Source: an uncultured Clostridia bacterium (lineage in GTDB: Bacteria; Bacillota; Clostridia; TANB77; CAG-508). From it: DNA of 48,211 nucleotides. The notes under the pieces were generated by a model. That model was not told where the DNA came from. It worked only from the letters and a program-made list of their open reading frames with translations, and ran no database searches. Every line of letters starts with the position of its first letter. Position 1 is the first letter of the stretch. Where the stretch lies: positions 1-48,211 of the forward strand of contig CAKPNJ010000009.1 of NCBI GenBank assembly GCA_934168365.1, read 5' to 3'. Positions 32,190 through 42,420 of this stretch are shown in pieces. Both the position numbers and the translations under genes were made by a program.

Positions 32190-34010
32190 ATGGGAAAAAT
32201 TATAGGAATTGACTTAGGAACAACAAACTCATGTGTAGCAGTAATGGAAGGAGGAGAGCCAGTTGTTATTCCTAACGCAGAAGGAAATAGAACAACACCA
32301 TCTGTTGTTGCATTTTCAAAAAATGGAGAAAGATTAGTAGGACAAATTGCAAAACGTCAAGCAGTTACTAATCCAGAAAACACTGTAATCTCAATTAAAA
32401 GAGATATGGGCTCAAACAAAAAAGTAAAAATCGAAGGAGACGAATTCTCTCCACAAGAAATATCAGCAATGATATTACAAAAATTAAAAACAGATGCAGA
32501 AAACTATTTAGGTCAACCAGTTACACAAGCTGTTATTACAGTACCTGCTTACTTTAGTGATAGCCAAAGACAAGCAACAAAAGATGCTGGTAAAATTGCA
32601 GGACTAGAAGTATTAAGAATTATAAACGAGCCAACAGCAGCAGCTTTAGCATTTGGTATGGACAAAGAAGACCAAGATCAAAAAATAATGGTATATGACT
32701 TAGGAGGAGGAACATTTGATGTTTCTATACTAGATATTGGAGATGGAGTATTTGAAGTATTAGCAACTAACGGAAATACAAAACTAGGTGGAGATGACTT
32801 TGATGATAGAATTATTGAATATTTAGTATCAGAATTCAAAAAATCAAGTGGTATCGACTTAAAAACAGATAAAATGGCAATGCAAAGACTAAAAGAAGCG
32901 GCAGAAAAAGCCAAAATAGAGCTTTCTGGAATGCAACAAACACAAATCAACTTACCATTTATTACAGCAGATGCAACAGGACCAAAACACTTAGACATTA
33001 CATTAACAAGAGCAAAATTTGAAGAGTTAATTAGTGACTTAATTGAAGCTACTAAAATTCCAGTAGAAAAAGCTATGAAAGATGCTGGAGTTACAGCAAA
33101 TGACTTACACAAAGTATTATTAGTAGGTGGATCTACAAGAGTTCCAGCTGTTCAAGAAGCAGTTAAGAAAATTACAGGAAAAGAACCAGACAAAGGCATT
33201 AACCCAGACGAATGTGTTGCTATTGGTGCAGCTATTCAAGGTGGTGTATTATCAGGTGATGTAAAAGACCTAGTATTACTAGATGTAACACCATTATCAT
33301 TAGGTATTGAAACATTAGGTGGAGTATTTACAAAATTGATTGAAAGGAACACAACAATACCAACTAAAAAATCTCAAATATTCTCAACAGCAGCAGATGG
33401 TCAAACAAGTGTTGAAATTCACGTATTACAAGGTGAACGTGAAATGGCTGCAGATAACAAAACATTAGGAAGATTTCAATTAACAGGAATTCCAGCAGCA
33501 CCTCGTGGAGTACCACAAATCGAAGTAACATTTGATATTGACGCAAATGGAATTGTGCACGTATCTGCAAAAGATATGGCAACAGGAAATAGCCAACAAG
33601 TAGCTATTACAGCAAGTACAAATCTATCTGATGAAGATATTGAAAAAGCTGTTAAAGATGCTGAAGCACATGCAACGGAAGATAAAAAGAGAAAAGAAGA
33701 AATTGAAGTTAGAAACAATGCAGAAAGCTTAGTATACAACAGCCAAAAAACAATTGACGAGCTTGGAGACAAAATTAGTGGAGAAGAAAAAGCAAAAGCA
33801 GAAACTGAAATTGCTAATGTTAAAAAAGCACTAGAAGGTTCTGATGTTGAAGCAATTAAATCTGCAACAGAAAAATTAACAACAGTATTCTACTCTATAA
33901 CAGAACAATTATATAAACAAACATCTGCTGGACAACAAGCACAAGCAAACCCAGAAGATGCAAATACAGAAACAAACACAGAAAATAATAATAATGAAGG
34001 AAATGAATAA
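32190..34010 (+). CDS. dnaK: Chaperone DnaK (Hsp70)
   Basis: A 606-aa Hsp70. The ATPase opens with GIDLGTTNSCVAVMEGG; YDLGGGTFDVSILD and LLVGGSTRVPAVQ are its phosphate and adenosine loops. The linker DVKDLVLLDVTPLSLG (about 357-372) leads to the substrate domain, and the lid ends in an Asn/Glu/Thr-rich tail. It refolds proteins with DnaJ and GrpE, both encoded here. GAAAGGAAG precedes the ATG. The stop overlaps the dnaJ ATG by one base. Expression should follow HrcA/CIRCE control, now doubtful because hrcA is broken. Confidence 0.98.
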   Translation: MGKIIGIDLGTTNSCVAVMEGGEPVVIPNAEGNRTTPSVVAFSKNGERLVGQIAKRQAVTNPENTVISIKRDMGSNKKVKIEGDEFSPQEISAMILQKLKTDAENYLGQPVTQAVITVPAYFSDSQRQATKDAGKIAGLEVLRIINEPTAAALAFGMDKEDQDQKIMVYDLGGGTFDVSILDIGDGVFEVLATNGNTKLGGDDFDDRIIEYLVSEFKKSSGIDLKTDKMAMQRLKEAAEKAKIELSGMQQTQINLPFITADATGPKHLDITLTRAKFEELISDLIEATKIPVEKAMKDAGVTANDLHKVLLVGGSTRVPAVQEAVKKITGKEPDKGINPDECVAIGAAIQGGVLSGDVKDLVLLDVTPLSLGIETLGGVFTKLIERNTTIPTKKSQIFSTAADGQTSVEIHVLQGEREMAADNKTLGRFQLTGIPAAPRGVPQIEVTFDIDANGIVHVSAKDMATGNSQQVAITASTNLSDEDIEKAVKDAEAHATEDKKRKEEIEVRNNAESLVYNSQKTIDELGDKISGEEKAKAETEIANVKKALEGSDVEAIKSATEKLTTVFYSITEQLYKQTSAGQQAQANPEDANTETNTENNNNEGNE

Positions 34011-35170
34011 TGGCTACAAAAAAGGACTATTATGAGGTATTAGGCGTAAATAAAAATGCAACTGATGAAGAACTAAAAAAAGCATATAGAAAACTTGCAA
34101 AACAATACCACCCAGATGCTAATCCTGATAATAAAGAAGAGGCAGAGAAAAAGTTTAAAGAAGTTAACGAAGCTTATGAAACTTTATCAAATCCTCAAAA
34201 GAGAAAAATGTATGACCAATTTGGAGCAGATGGGCCTCAAGGCTTCGGAGGAGGAGCCGGAGGACCATTTGGCGGTGGTACATATACATACTCAACAGGT
34301 TTTGATGGATTTAGTGATTTTGGAGATTTAGGAGATATATTTTCTTCTTTCTTTGGTGGAGGCTTTGGAGGTTCTTCAAGAAGTGCAAGAAAAAATGGAC
34401 CTAGAAAAGGTACAGATTTACGTTATGATATAGATATAAGTTTTGAAGAATCTTTCTTAGGAACAGAAAGATATGTAACAATAAATAGAAATGAAACTTG
34501 TGATACTTGCCATGGAGAAGGTGCAAAACCAGGAACACATCCTGAAACATGTAGTGTATGTCATGGAACAGGACAAATTAAGCAAGTTCAAACTACAATA
34601 CTTGGACAAATGCAAACTACAAGAACATGTACAAATTGTCATGGAACAGGTAAGGTTATTACAAATCCTTGTGAAACTTGTAAAGGAAAAGGAACTGTTC
34701 GTAAACAAGTGCGTTTAACAGTAAAAATTCCAGCAGGTGTTGACGATGGTCAAACTATAGTAATGCAAGGAGAAGGAGAACCTGGTACAAACGGTGGACC
34801 AAAAGGTGACCTATATATACTAATACATGTTAAAAGACATAGTATTTATAGTAGAAAAGGAAACAATGTACTTTGCGACATTCCAATCACATTTACACAG
34901 GCAACCCTTGGAGCAGAACTTAAAATACCAATGGTAGATGGAACGACTGAGACTTATAGAATACCAGACGCAACACAAACAGGCACAAAATTTACAATAA
35001 GAAATAAAGGATTCAAGGGTGTAAACAGCAGTGCACAAGGAGACTTTGTATTTACAGTACAAGTACAAGTACCTAAAAAGTTAACTCCTGAACAAAGAGA
35101 ACTTTTAATGCAACTTGCAAAAACTATGAATGAACAACCACCAGTAAAGAAAAAAGGTTTGTTTGGATAA
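34010..35170 (+). CDS. dnaJ: Chaperone DnaJ (Hsp40)
   Basis: A 386-aa class A J-protein that activates DnaK. The J-domain (1-70) carries the HPD motif in KQYHPDANPD. The Gly/Phe-rich region (about 75-130) has the phrase GGGFGGSS. Four zinc motifs follow: CDTCHGEG, CSVCHGTG, CTNCHGTG and CETCKGKG. The C-terminal substrate domain is complete. The gene starts on the last base of the dnaK stop and ends before a terminator, which closes the heat-shock operon. Confidence 0.98.
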   Translation: MATKKDYYEVLGVNKNATDEELKKAYRKLAKQYHPDANPDNKEEAEKKFKEVNEAYETLSNPQKRKMYDQFGADGPQGFGGGAGGPFGGGTYTYSTGFDGFSDFGDLGDIFSSFFGGGFGGSSRSARKNGPRKGTDLRYDIDISFEESFLGTERYVTINRNETCDTCHGEGAKPGTHPETCSVCHGTGQIKQVQTTILGQMQTTRTCTNCHGTGKVITNPCETCKGKGTVRKQVRLTVKIPAGVDDGQTIVMQGEGEPGTNGGPKGDLYILIHVKRHSIYSRKGNNVLCDIPITFTQATLGAELKIPMVDGTTETYRIPDATQTGTKFTIRNKGFKGVNSSAQGDFVFTVQVQVPKKLTPEQRELLMQLAKTMNEQPPVKKKGLFG

Positions 35171-35176
35171 AATAAG

Positions 35177-35207
35177 AACTACTAATATTAAATTAGTAGT
35201 TTTTTTA
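35177..35207 (+). terminator. Intrinsic terminator of the heat-shock operon
   Basis: AACTACTAAT (35177-35186) pairs with ATTAGTAGTT (35192-35201) around ATTAA, followed by a T7 run, 7 nt after the dnaJ stop. Confidence 0.92.
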
Positions 35208-35303
35208 TATACAAAACCTTAAAAATTTATTAAAATACTTTGCTTTTTTGTGAATATATTATATAATATATATGTTAAAATTTATCCAAGGGAGGATACC
35301 TTT

Positions 35304-37985
35304 ATGGGAAGTAAAAAGAAACACTCAAGTGGTACTAGACAATATAAAATAAAAAGAAGCAAAAAAGAAAACAAGGCAGATAAAATAAAAGTAAGGAAAC
35401 ACCCTATATTAAGAAGAGTAATATTGATATTTGTAATATTGATATTTTTGTTAGTACTTGTGGGTGGAGGAATTTTAGCAGGAATATTCTTTAGTGATAA
35501 ATGGTCTATTACTAAAGAAGAATTGATTTCTAGTGGCAATACTGAAGTGTATGATTCAGATGGAAAGCAAATAGCTATATTATCAGCTTCAGAAGGTAAT
35601 GGAAATAGAAAAGTAATCACATTAGATCAAATGGGTAAATATACAGCAAATGCATATATAGCAATAGAAGATAAAAGATTTTATGAACACTCAGGTGTCG
35701 ACATTTTGAGAACAGCTAAAGCAACAATAAGCTATGTATTAAGAAAAGGAAGTTCAGATGTTGGTGGTGGAAGTACAATTACACAACAATTGGTAAAAAA
35801 CATCATGAAAGATAAAGCTGATACCGGAGCAGCTGGAATGGAAAGAAAAATTCGTGAAATGTCAAGAGCATACAAAGTTGAAAGTATGCTAACCAAAAAT
35901 CAGATAATAGAAAAATACTTAAACATTATATTTATAGGTGGTAATGATCTTCACGGAGTAGAGTATGGAGCACAATATTATTTTGCAAAATCAGCAAAAG
36001 ATTTAGATTTAGCAGAATCAGCATTTTTGGCTGGAATAAATGATGGACCTAATATGTATAATCCATATGGAGAAGAAGATAATAGTGAAAGAATAAAAGC
36101 AAGAACTAAACTTGTTCTAAGTTTTATGAAAGAACAAAATAGAATTAGTGATGATCCTACTGAGGCAGAAAAACTATATAATGAAGCAGTAGAAAAAGTT
36201 GAAAAAGGTTTTGAGTTCAAAAAGGGAACAATAGAGATTGGAAATATTTCATATTTTGTAAGTGAAGCCGTAAATAATGCTGCAAGAGACTTAGCAGAAG
36301 CAAAGGATATTGATTTTGCTGAAGCTAAGGCAATGATCCAATCAGGAGGATACAAACTATATACTACACAAATAACTTCTATTCAAGAAACAGTACTTAA
36401 AGAAATGGCCAAAAAGCAATATGTTCAAACAAGGACAATAACAGTAAAAGATGAAGATGGAAAAAATGTAAAAATAAAAGATCAAACACAAGCAGGAACA
36501 ACAATTATTGACCACACAAATGGAAGAGTAGTAGCAATGGGGGGAGCTTTAGGAAGTGACCAAGGAACAAACATTAACTTTGCAACTATAACATCAAAAC
36601 AAACAGGGTCTTCAATTAAACCTTTAGTAAATATTGCACCAGGGTTAGAAGAAAAGGCAATTACTGCTGCAACAGTATTTGATGATACACCAACCACTTT
36701 TAGCGGAAACTATTCACCTAAAAATGCTGTTTCATATTTGGGATTATGCACAGTTAGAAAAGCAATTGAAGTGTCATCTAATATTGTTAATATAAAAATA
36801 GCATATAATGTTGGAATAGATAAAGCGATAGATTATTTACATGAGTTCGGACTTACTACTTATACCAAAGAAGATGATGCAGATATGAGTTTAGCGATTG
36901 GTGGAGCTTCACATAGTTCTAGTACACTACAAATGGCAGCTGCATATGCAACACTTGCCAATAAAGGAGTATATATAGAGCCAACATTCTATACAAAGCT
37001 AACTGATAGTGATGGAAACATAATTGTTGAACCAAAACAAGAAACTAGAAGAGTTATATCAGAAGCAAATGCATTTATTATATCAGATATTTTAACAGAT
37101 GTTGTTACAGGATATAGTGGAACAGCAAGTACCTGTGCAATTTCTGGAATGGATGTAGCTTGTAAAACAGGAACAAGTGATGCAGACAAAAATGTATGGC
37201 TTTGTGGTTATACACCATATTATGCAGGAGCTACATGGTATGGATTTGATAGAGAAGAACACAGCTTAAATCAAATTTGGGCAGCAAGAAGTATTTGGGG
37301 CAATATAATGAAAAGTGTTCACAAGGACTTGGATAAAAAACGTTTTACAAAACCAGCTGGTGTTGTAACTGCTACAGTATGCAAAGATAGTGGAAAAATA
37401 GCAACTAAAGAATGCACAAAAAAATATACAGAATATTTTACAAAAGGAAATGTACCAAAAGCATGTGACGGACATGAAACTATAAAAATATGTAAAGAAT
37501 CTGGAAAAGTTGCAACAGAATATTGCTTAGATACTGAAGAAAAAGTATATACAGCAAAACCAGAAAAAGAAAATAATAGCAACTGGGTTAGCAAACAAAA
37601 AAATAGATATAAAGTACCAACAGAAAAGTGTACTATTCATACAGAAGAAACAAGTAGTGTAGTAATACCTAATTTAATAGGGAAAACAGAAGCTGAGGCC
37701 AAGTTAGCTTTAGCAGGATTAAATATCCAAGTGATTTATGAAACACATGGAGATCAGGCAAATGGAATAGTTCTAAAACAAAGTCTAACAGAGGGAACAA
37801 AAGTATTAAAAGGTGTAAGCATAGTTCTTACTGTAAATAAAGTAAGCGTTACACCACCAACAACGCCAGAAGAACCAGACACAAATACGGAGACGCCAGG
37901 GGAAAATACAGAAACTCCAAGTACAAACAATGAAACTTCGACAGGAGGAAATACAACCGAATCATCTTCAAATACAACGAATTAA
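35304..37985 (+). CDS. Bifunctional penicillin-binding protein 1A with PASTA domain
   Basis: A class A PBP of 893 aa that polymerises and cross-links peptidoglycan. A basic cytoplasmic tail and one membrane helix (about 40-62) precede the GT51 domain with EDKRFYEHSGVD and GGSTITQQLVKN. The transpeptidase has Ser436 in GSSIK, SSN in VSSNIV, and KTG at 621-623. A Cys-containing repeat region follows (VCKDSGKIATKEC, then ICKESGKVATEYC), then one PASTA domain (about 785-850) and a Thr/Asn/Pro-rich tail. I chose the ATG at 35304 with GGGAGG upstream. TATAAT at 35262-35267 suggests its own promoter. Confidence 0.95.
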   Translation: MGSKKKHSSGTRQYKIKRSKKENKADKIKVRKHPILRRVILIFVILIFLLVLVGGGILAGIFFSDKWSITKEELISSGNTEVYDSDGKQIAILSASEGNGNRKVITLDQMGKYTANAYIAIEDKRFYEHSGVDILRTAKATISYVLRKGSSDVGGGSTITQQLVKNIMKDKADTGAAGMERKIREMSRAYKVESMLTKNQIIEKYLNIIFIGGNDLHGVEYGAQYYFAKSAKDLDLAESAFLAGINDGPNMYNPYGEEDNSERIKARTKLVLSFMKEQNRISDDPTEAEKLYNEAVEKVEKGFEFKKGTIEIGNISYFVSEAVNNAARDLAEAKDIDFAEAKAMIQSGGYKLYTTQITSIQETVLKEMAKKQYVQTRTITVKDEDGKNVKIKDQTQAGTTIIDHTNGRVVAMGGALGSDQGTNINFATITSKQTGSSIKPLVNIAPGLEEKAITAATVFDDTPTTFSGNYSPKNAVSYLGLCTVRKAIEVSSNIVNIKIAYNVGIDKAIDYLHEFGLTTYTKEDDADMSLAIGGASHSSSTLQMAAAYATLANKGVYIEPTFYTKLTDSDGNIIVEPKQETRRVISEANAFIISDILTDVVTGYSGTASTCAISGMDVACKTGTSDADKNVWLCGYTPYYAGATWYGFDREEHSLNQIWAARSIWGNIMKSVHKDLDKKRFTKPAGVVTATVCKDSGKIATKECTKKYTEYFTKGNVPKACDGHETIKICKESGKVATEYCLDTEEKVYTAKPEKENNSNWVSKQKNRYKVPTEKCTIHTEETSSVVIPNLIGKTEAEAKLALAGLNIQVIYETHGDQANGIVLKQSLTEGTKVLKGVSIVLTVNKVSVTPPTTPEEPDTNTETPGENTETPSTNNETSTGGNTTESSSNTTN

Positions 37986-38003
37986 GAGTAAAGGGGGATT
38001 TTT

Positions 38004-39404
38004 ATGCCAGTACAATTATATAATACATTAACTAGAACGAAAGAAGAATTTAAACCATTAGAAGGAAATACAGTCCGTATGTACTCATGCGGACCTACAG
38101 TATATAGCTTTGCTCATATAGGAAACTTTAGAGCATATGTTTTTATGGATACTTTAAGAAGAGTATTACAATACAATGGATATGACTTAAAACATGTAAT
38201 GAATATTACAGACGTAGGTCACCTAGAATCAGATGCTGATGAAGGTGAAGATAAAATGGAAAAAGCAGCAAGAAAAGAAAACAAAGACCCTTATGAAATA
38301 GCTAACTTTTATACACATAAGTTTTTCATAGATATGGAAAGACTTAACATAGAAAGACCAGAAATTATTGCAAAAGCAACAGACCATATTCAAGAAATGC
38401 TTGAATTTGTTCAAGGATTAATTAAAAATGGATATGCATATGAAACAAGCAAAGGAATATATTTTGATATTTCAAAATTAGATAAATATCCAGTATTATC
38501 AAATTGTAAATTAGACGAACAAATTGCAGGAGCGAGAGTTGATGTAGATACAGAAAAAAGAAATCCATATGATTTTGCATTATGGATTAAAGCACCAGAA
38601 AACCATATTATGAAATGGGAAAGCCCATGGGGATTATCATACCCAGGTTGGCATATAGAATGCTCTGCAATGGGTAGAAAATACTTAGGAGATCAATTTG
38701 ATATACACACAGGTGGAATCGACCACATACCAACACACCATGAAAACGAAATTGCACAAAGCAAAGGTTTAACAGGTAAAGTTCCAGCAAAAACTTGGAT
38801 GCATGTTGAATTTTTACAAGTTGATGGTGGAAAAATGTCAAAATCTTTAGGAAATACATACACATTAGACCAATTGCAAGAAAAGGGAATTGAACCATTA
38901 GCTTATAAGTTATTCTGCTTTACAGCACATTATCGTACAAAATTAAACTTTACATTTGATACAGCATTAGCAACACAAAAAGCATTAATGCGTTTAAGAG
39001 AAGGTTTTGTAAAACATCAAGAAGGAACAGAAAATGTAGATGAACAAGAAATAAAAGAATATGAAAATAAATTTTTGGAAACAATAAATGATGATTTGAA
39101 TATACCAGCAGCTATGGGAATTGTATGGGAAATAGTAAGAAGTGAGCATAAATCAAAACAATTTGCAGAACTTCTATTAAAATTTGATAAAGTATTGGGA
39201 CTAGATTTAGAAAACAGCAAAAAGTATTTAGAAGAAAGCAAAAATGTAGAATTACCACAAGAAATTCAAGAATTATTAGAAAAAAGAAAACAAGCAAGAG
39301 CAGATAAAAATTGGGCTTTATCAGATGAAATTAGAGATAACTTAAAAGAAAAAGGATATGCGGTAAAAGACACTAAAGATGGTATGACAGTAGAAAAAAT
39401 ATAA
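38004..39404 (+). CDS. cysS: Cysteinyl-tRNA synthetase
   Basis: A 466-aa class I synthetase charging tRNA-Cys. LYNTLTRTKEEFKPL opens the protein; the zinc Cys lies in YSCGPTVY, followed by the HIGH variant HIGN. HIECSAMGRKYLG and HTGGIDHIPTHHENE bind zinc and substrate; KMSKSLGN is the ATP loop. The C-terminal anticodon domain is complete. A GGGGGA ribosome site precedes the ATG, 18 nt after the PBP gene, with no terminator between them, so they are probably co-transcribed. Confidence 0.97.
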   Translation: MPVQLYNTLTRTKEEFKPLEGNTVRMYSCGPTVYSFAHIGNFRAYVFMDTLRRVLQYNGYDLKHVMNITDVGHLESDADEGEDKMEKAARKENKDPYEIANFYTHKFFIDMERLNIERPEIIAKATDHIQEMLEFVQGLIKNGYAYETSKGIYFDISKLDKYPVLSNCKLDEQIAGARVDVDTEKRNPYDFALWIKAPENHIMKWESPWGLSYPGWHIECSAMGRKYLGDQFDIHTGGIDHIPTHHENEIAQSKGLTGKVPAKTWMHVEFLQVDGGKMSKSLGNTYTLDQLQEKGIEPLAYKLFCFTAHYRTKLNFTFDTALATQKALMRLREGFVKHQEGTENVDEQEIKEYENKFLETINDDLNIPAAMGIVWEIVRSEHKSKQFAELLLKFDKVLGLDLENSKKYLEESKNVELPQEIQELLEKRKQARADKNWALSDEIRDNLKEKGYAVKDTKDGMTVEKI

Positions 39405-39419
39405 ATAAGGAGAATTAGA

Positions 39420-40496
39420 GTGGAAGAAGAAGTAAAAATTTCATTTTGGAAAAAATTAAAAACAAGCATATTTGGATTAGAAGATTATAAAAAATTAGTA
39501 GTACAAAAAACTAGTAAAACAATATCATATATAGTTATATTGATGTTAATTTTTACTTTCTTCTTAACCTTAGCTATTACATACCGTTTTAGTGGAACAG
39601 TAAATAAAGTAAGACAATATATAGATCAAAATATTGAAACACTTGATTTTAATAATGGAAAAATATCTATTACTCAAAAAGAAAACAATGTAATCAGTAC
39701 GGACAAGTTATTTGACGGAAAAGTTATCATAGATACAACGGAGAATTTGACAAATGAGCAGATAAGCAAATATGAAGAAGAGATAAAGAACTATTATAAT
39801 GGAGTTGTAGTTCTACAAGATAAAATAATACTAAAAACTAATATGGCTAGTGTATTAACGACCATTTCAGTAAAAGATATTGCAGACCAACTTAACATAG
39901 TAAAAATTGAAAAACAAGATTTAATGAATGCTTTATCTAGGAATAATGTATATAAAATATATATCGCATTTTATGTAGTTATGTTTATTTATTTGTTTGT
40001 TGTATATCTATCAACAGTATTATTAGATGCAATTTTATATTCATTGGTAGGTTGTATAACTGGAATACTTTCTAACTTAAGAATAAGATTTAGAAATGTA
40101 TATAATATTGCAATATATAGTTTGACTTTGCCAATAATATTAAATTTAATTTATATTATTGTAAACATTTTAACAGGATATACTATAAAATATTTTAATG
40201 TTTTATATATGGCAATAACTTGTATTTATGTTATAGCAGCAATATTGATAATCAGATCAGACATAATAAAACAACAAATAGAGCTTTCTAAAATTATGCA
40301 AGAGCAAGAAAAAGTAAGACAAGAAATGGAAGAAAAAGAAAGACAAAAAAAGGAAGAGGAAGAAAAAGAAAGAATACGCAAAAAAGACGAGAAAGAAAGA
40401 CAAGAGCAAAAGAAAAAGTCATCAAATAAAAAAGCGCCTAAAGAAAAAGGAGATACGCCAGAACCACAGGCTAATATCAAAACAGAGGAATTATAA
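39420..40496 (+). CDS. DUF1189 domain membrane protein
   Basis: A 358-aa protein starting at a GTG with AGGAG upstream. The first helix (about residues 38-58) follows the DUF1189-like SFWKKLKTSIFGLEDYKKL. A soluble extracytoplasmic domain (about 60-175) and four more helices (about 180-285) come next. The C-terminal 65 residues are an extreme Lys/Glu/Arg/Gln coiled coil (ERQKKEEEEKERIRKK) ending in a Pro-rich tail. The function is unknown; it lies 15 nt after cysS and 12 nt before ftsH, inside one operon. The DUF name is a pattern judgement. Confidence 0.75.
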   Translation: MEEEVKISFWKKLKTSIFGLEDYKKLVVQKTSKTISYIVILMLIFTFFLTLAITYRFSGTVNKVRQYIDQNIETLDFNNGKISITQKENNVISTDKLFDGKVIIDTTENLTNEQISKYEEEIKNYYNGVVVLQDKIILKTNMASVLTTISVKDIADQLNIVKIEKQDLMNALSRNNVYKIYIAFYVVMFIYLFVVYLSTVLLDAILYSLVGCITGILSNLRIRFRNVYNIAIYSLTLPIILNLIYIIVNILTGYTIKYFNVLYMAITCIYVIAAILIIRSDIIKQQIELSKIMQEQEKVRQEMEEKERQKKEEEEKERIRKKDEKERQEQKKKSSNKKAPKEKGDTPEPQANIKTEEL

Positions 40497-40508
40497 AGGA
40501 GAATTATA

Positions 40509-42308
40509 ATGGATAATGAGAATAAGCAAAAAGAAAATAAAAAATCATCAAAGACTTATTATATAATTGCATGCATTGTATTACTTATAGCGGTAATAAT
40601 AACAAGCATATTCTTAATAAATTCTAAAAAAGAGAATGAGGATAAAATTATTAGCTACACAGACCTTATTAAACAAATAGATGAGGGTAAAATTGAAAAG
40701 GTTGAAATGACAGTTGGAAGTACTTCTATTAAAGTGAAACTAAAAGATATAGAAGAAGAAAAAGGAGCAATTGTACCAAATACCCAAGCATTTATAGAAT
40801 TGATTCAAGAGAAAACTTTACAAGGAAATGCAATAGAGTTAATTCAAAAACAACAAAACATGTTTTATACAGTTTTCCAATACCTATTTTCACTATTGCC
40901 AACAATACTTTTGATAGTGCTATTTGTAGCAGTATTTAAAATGCAAGGCTTGGGAGATAAAGGTAAAGTATATGATGCGGAAACTACAAAATCAAAAATA
41001 AAGTTTAATGATGTTGCAGGTTTAGATGAAGAAAAAAATGAAATGATAGAAATTGTAGATTTCTTAAAAGAACCTAAAAAATTCTATGAGATGGGTGCAA
41101 AAATTCCTAGAGGTGTACTACTTTGTGGACAACCAGGTACAGGTAAAACTTTAATTGCAAAAGCAATTGCAGGGGAAGCAAAGGTTCCATTTATATCAAT
41201 GAGTGGTTCTGAATTTATAGAAATGTTTGCAGGTTTAGGAGCATCAAGAGTTAGAAAATTATTTGAAAAAGCTAAAAAAATTGCACCATGTATAGTATTT
41301 ATAGATGAAATAGATGCTATTGGTTCAAGAAGAGCAAATGGAAGTGGAGCAGAAACAGAAAACAATCAAACTCTAAATCAACTATTAGTTGAAATGGACG
41401 GATTTGATACAGAAGAAACAATTATAGTTTTAGCTGCAACAAATAGACCAGAAATGCTAGATAAAGCACTACTAAGACCAGGTAGATTTGACAGGCAAAT
41501 TACAATAGCTCTTCCAGATATGAAAGGCAGAGAGGAAATACTAAAAATTCATGCAAAAGACAAAAAGTTTGCAGACAATGTTAGTATGAAAGATATTGCA
41601 GGAGATACAGCAGGATTTACAGGAGCTGAACTTGCGAATATTCTAAATGAAGCAGCAATTATTGCTACAATAAAAAAACATGAAGCAATAACTCAAAATG
41701 ATATTGAAGACGCTGTTAAGAAAGTGACAGTTGGACTAGAGAAACAAAGCAGAGTAATATCAGAAAAAGATAAAAGACTTACAGCTTTCCATGAAGCAGG
41801 ACATGCTATAGTAAGTAGCCAATTAGAAACACAAAAAGATATAAAAGAAGTATCAATTATACCTCGTGGAGTTGCAGGTGGGTACACAATGTATAAAACA
41901 AACGAGGACAAATATTATATTTCAAAAACAGAAATGGAAGAAAAACTAATTGCACTACTTGGTGGTAGAGCAGCAGAAAAACTGGTATTAAACGATATTT
42001 CTACAGGTGCAAGTAATGATATTGAAGTAGCAACACAAATTGCCAAAGATATGATTATAAAATACGGAATGAGTGATAACTTAGGACCAATTTCAATAAA
42101 TACAGAAAAAAACCCATATGAATTACAACTATTAGGAGAAAAATTTGGAGACGCAATTGGTGCAGAAGTTAAAATAATGTTAGATACAGCATATGCAAAA
42201 GCACAAACAACATTAACAAATAATATGGACAAACTACATGCTGTTGCAGAAGTTTTAATACAAAAAGAAGTCATCTCAGCAGAAGAATTTGAAGAAATAA
42301 TAAAATAA
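40509..42308 (+). CDS. ftsH: ATP-dependent zinc metalloprotease FtsH
   Basis: A 599-aa membrane-bound AAA+ protease that degrades misfolded membrane proteins and regulators. Two membrane helices (about 17-37 and 118-138) flank a small periplasmic-type domain. The AAA module has GQPGTGKT (207-214), VFIDEIDAIGSRR and the second region of homology ATNRPEMLDKALLRPGRFD. The zinc site is HEAGH (428-432), with a third ligand Asp in the LVLNDISTGASNDIE segment. AAAGGAG precedes the ATG. It lacks a long acidic C-terminal tail. It ends directly at the REP-like palindromes. Confidence 0.96.
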   Translation: MDNENKQKENKKSSKTYYIIACIVLLIAVIITSIFLINSKKENEDKIISYTDLIKQIDEGKIEKVEMTVGSTSIKVKLKDIEEEKGAIVPNTQAFIELIQEKTLQGNAIELIQKQQNMFYTVFQYLFSLLPTILLIVLFVAVFKMQGLGDKGKVYDAETTKSKIKFNDVAGLDEEKNEMIEIVDFLKEPKKFYEMGAKIPRGVLLCGQPGTGKTLIAKAIAGEAKVPFISMSGSEFIEMFAGLGASRVRKLFEKAKKIAPCIVFIDEIDAIGSRRANGSGAETENNQTLNQLLVEMDGFDTEETIIVLAATNRPEMLDKALLRPGRFDRQITIALPDMKGREEILKIHAKDKKFADNVSMKDIAGDTAGFTGAELANILNEAAIIATIKKHEAITQNDIEDAVKKVTVGLEKQSRVISEKDKRLTAFHEAGHAIVSSQLETQKDIKEVSIIPRGVAGGYTMYKTNEDKYYISKTEMEEKLIALLGGRAAEKLVLNDISTGASNDIEVATQIAKDMIIKYGMSDNLGPISINTEKNPYELQLLGEKFGDAIGAEVKIMLDTAYAKAQTTLTNNMDKLHAVAEVLIQKEVISAEEFEEIIK

Positions 42309-42420
42309 AAAAATGTGCCAATGGGGACGGAGAATATTGGCACGTTTGACTATCAATGAAGAATAATGAAATTAAATTTTAAAACATGCCAATATTCTCC
42401 GTCCCCATTGGCACGTTTTT
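42309..42420. repeat. REP-like inverted palindrome pair with GGGGACGG loop (copy 2)
   Basis: Hairpin 1 (42315-42343): GTGCCAAT, loop GGGGACGGAGAAT, ATTGGCAC. Hairpin 2 (42387-42414) is its reverse complement, with one change in the stem. The two are inverted relative to each other with about 43 nt between them, so the whole element can also fold as one 35-40 bp stem. Poly-A and poly-T flank it. The design equals that at 2341-2420. It lies between converging genes and forms the last codons of the - strand gene. Confidence 0.85.
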
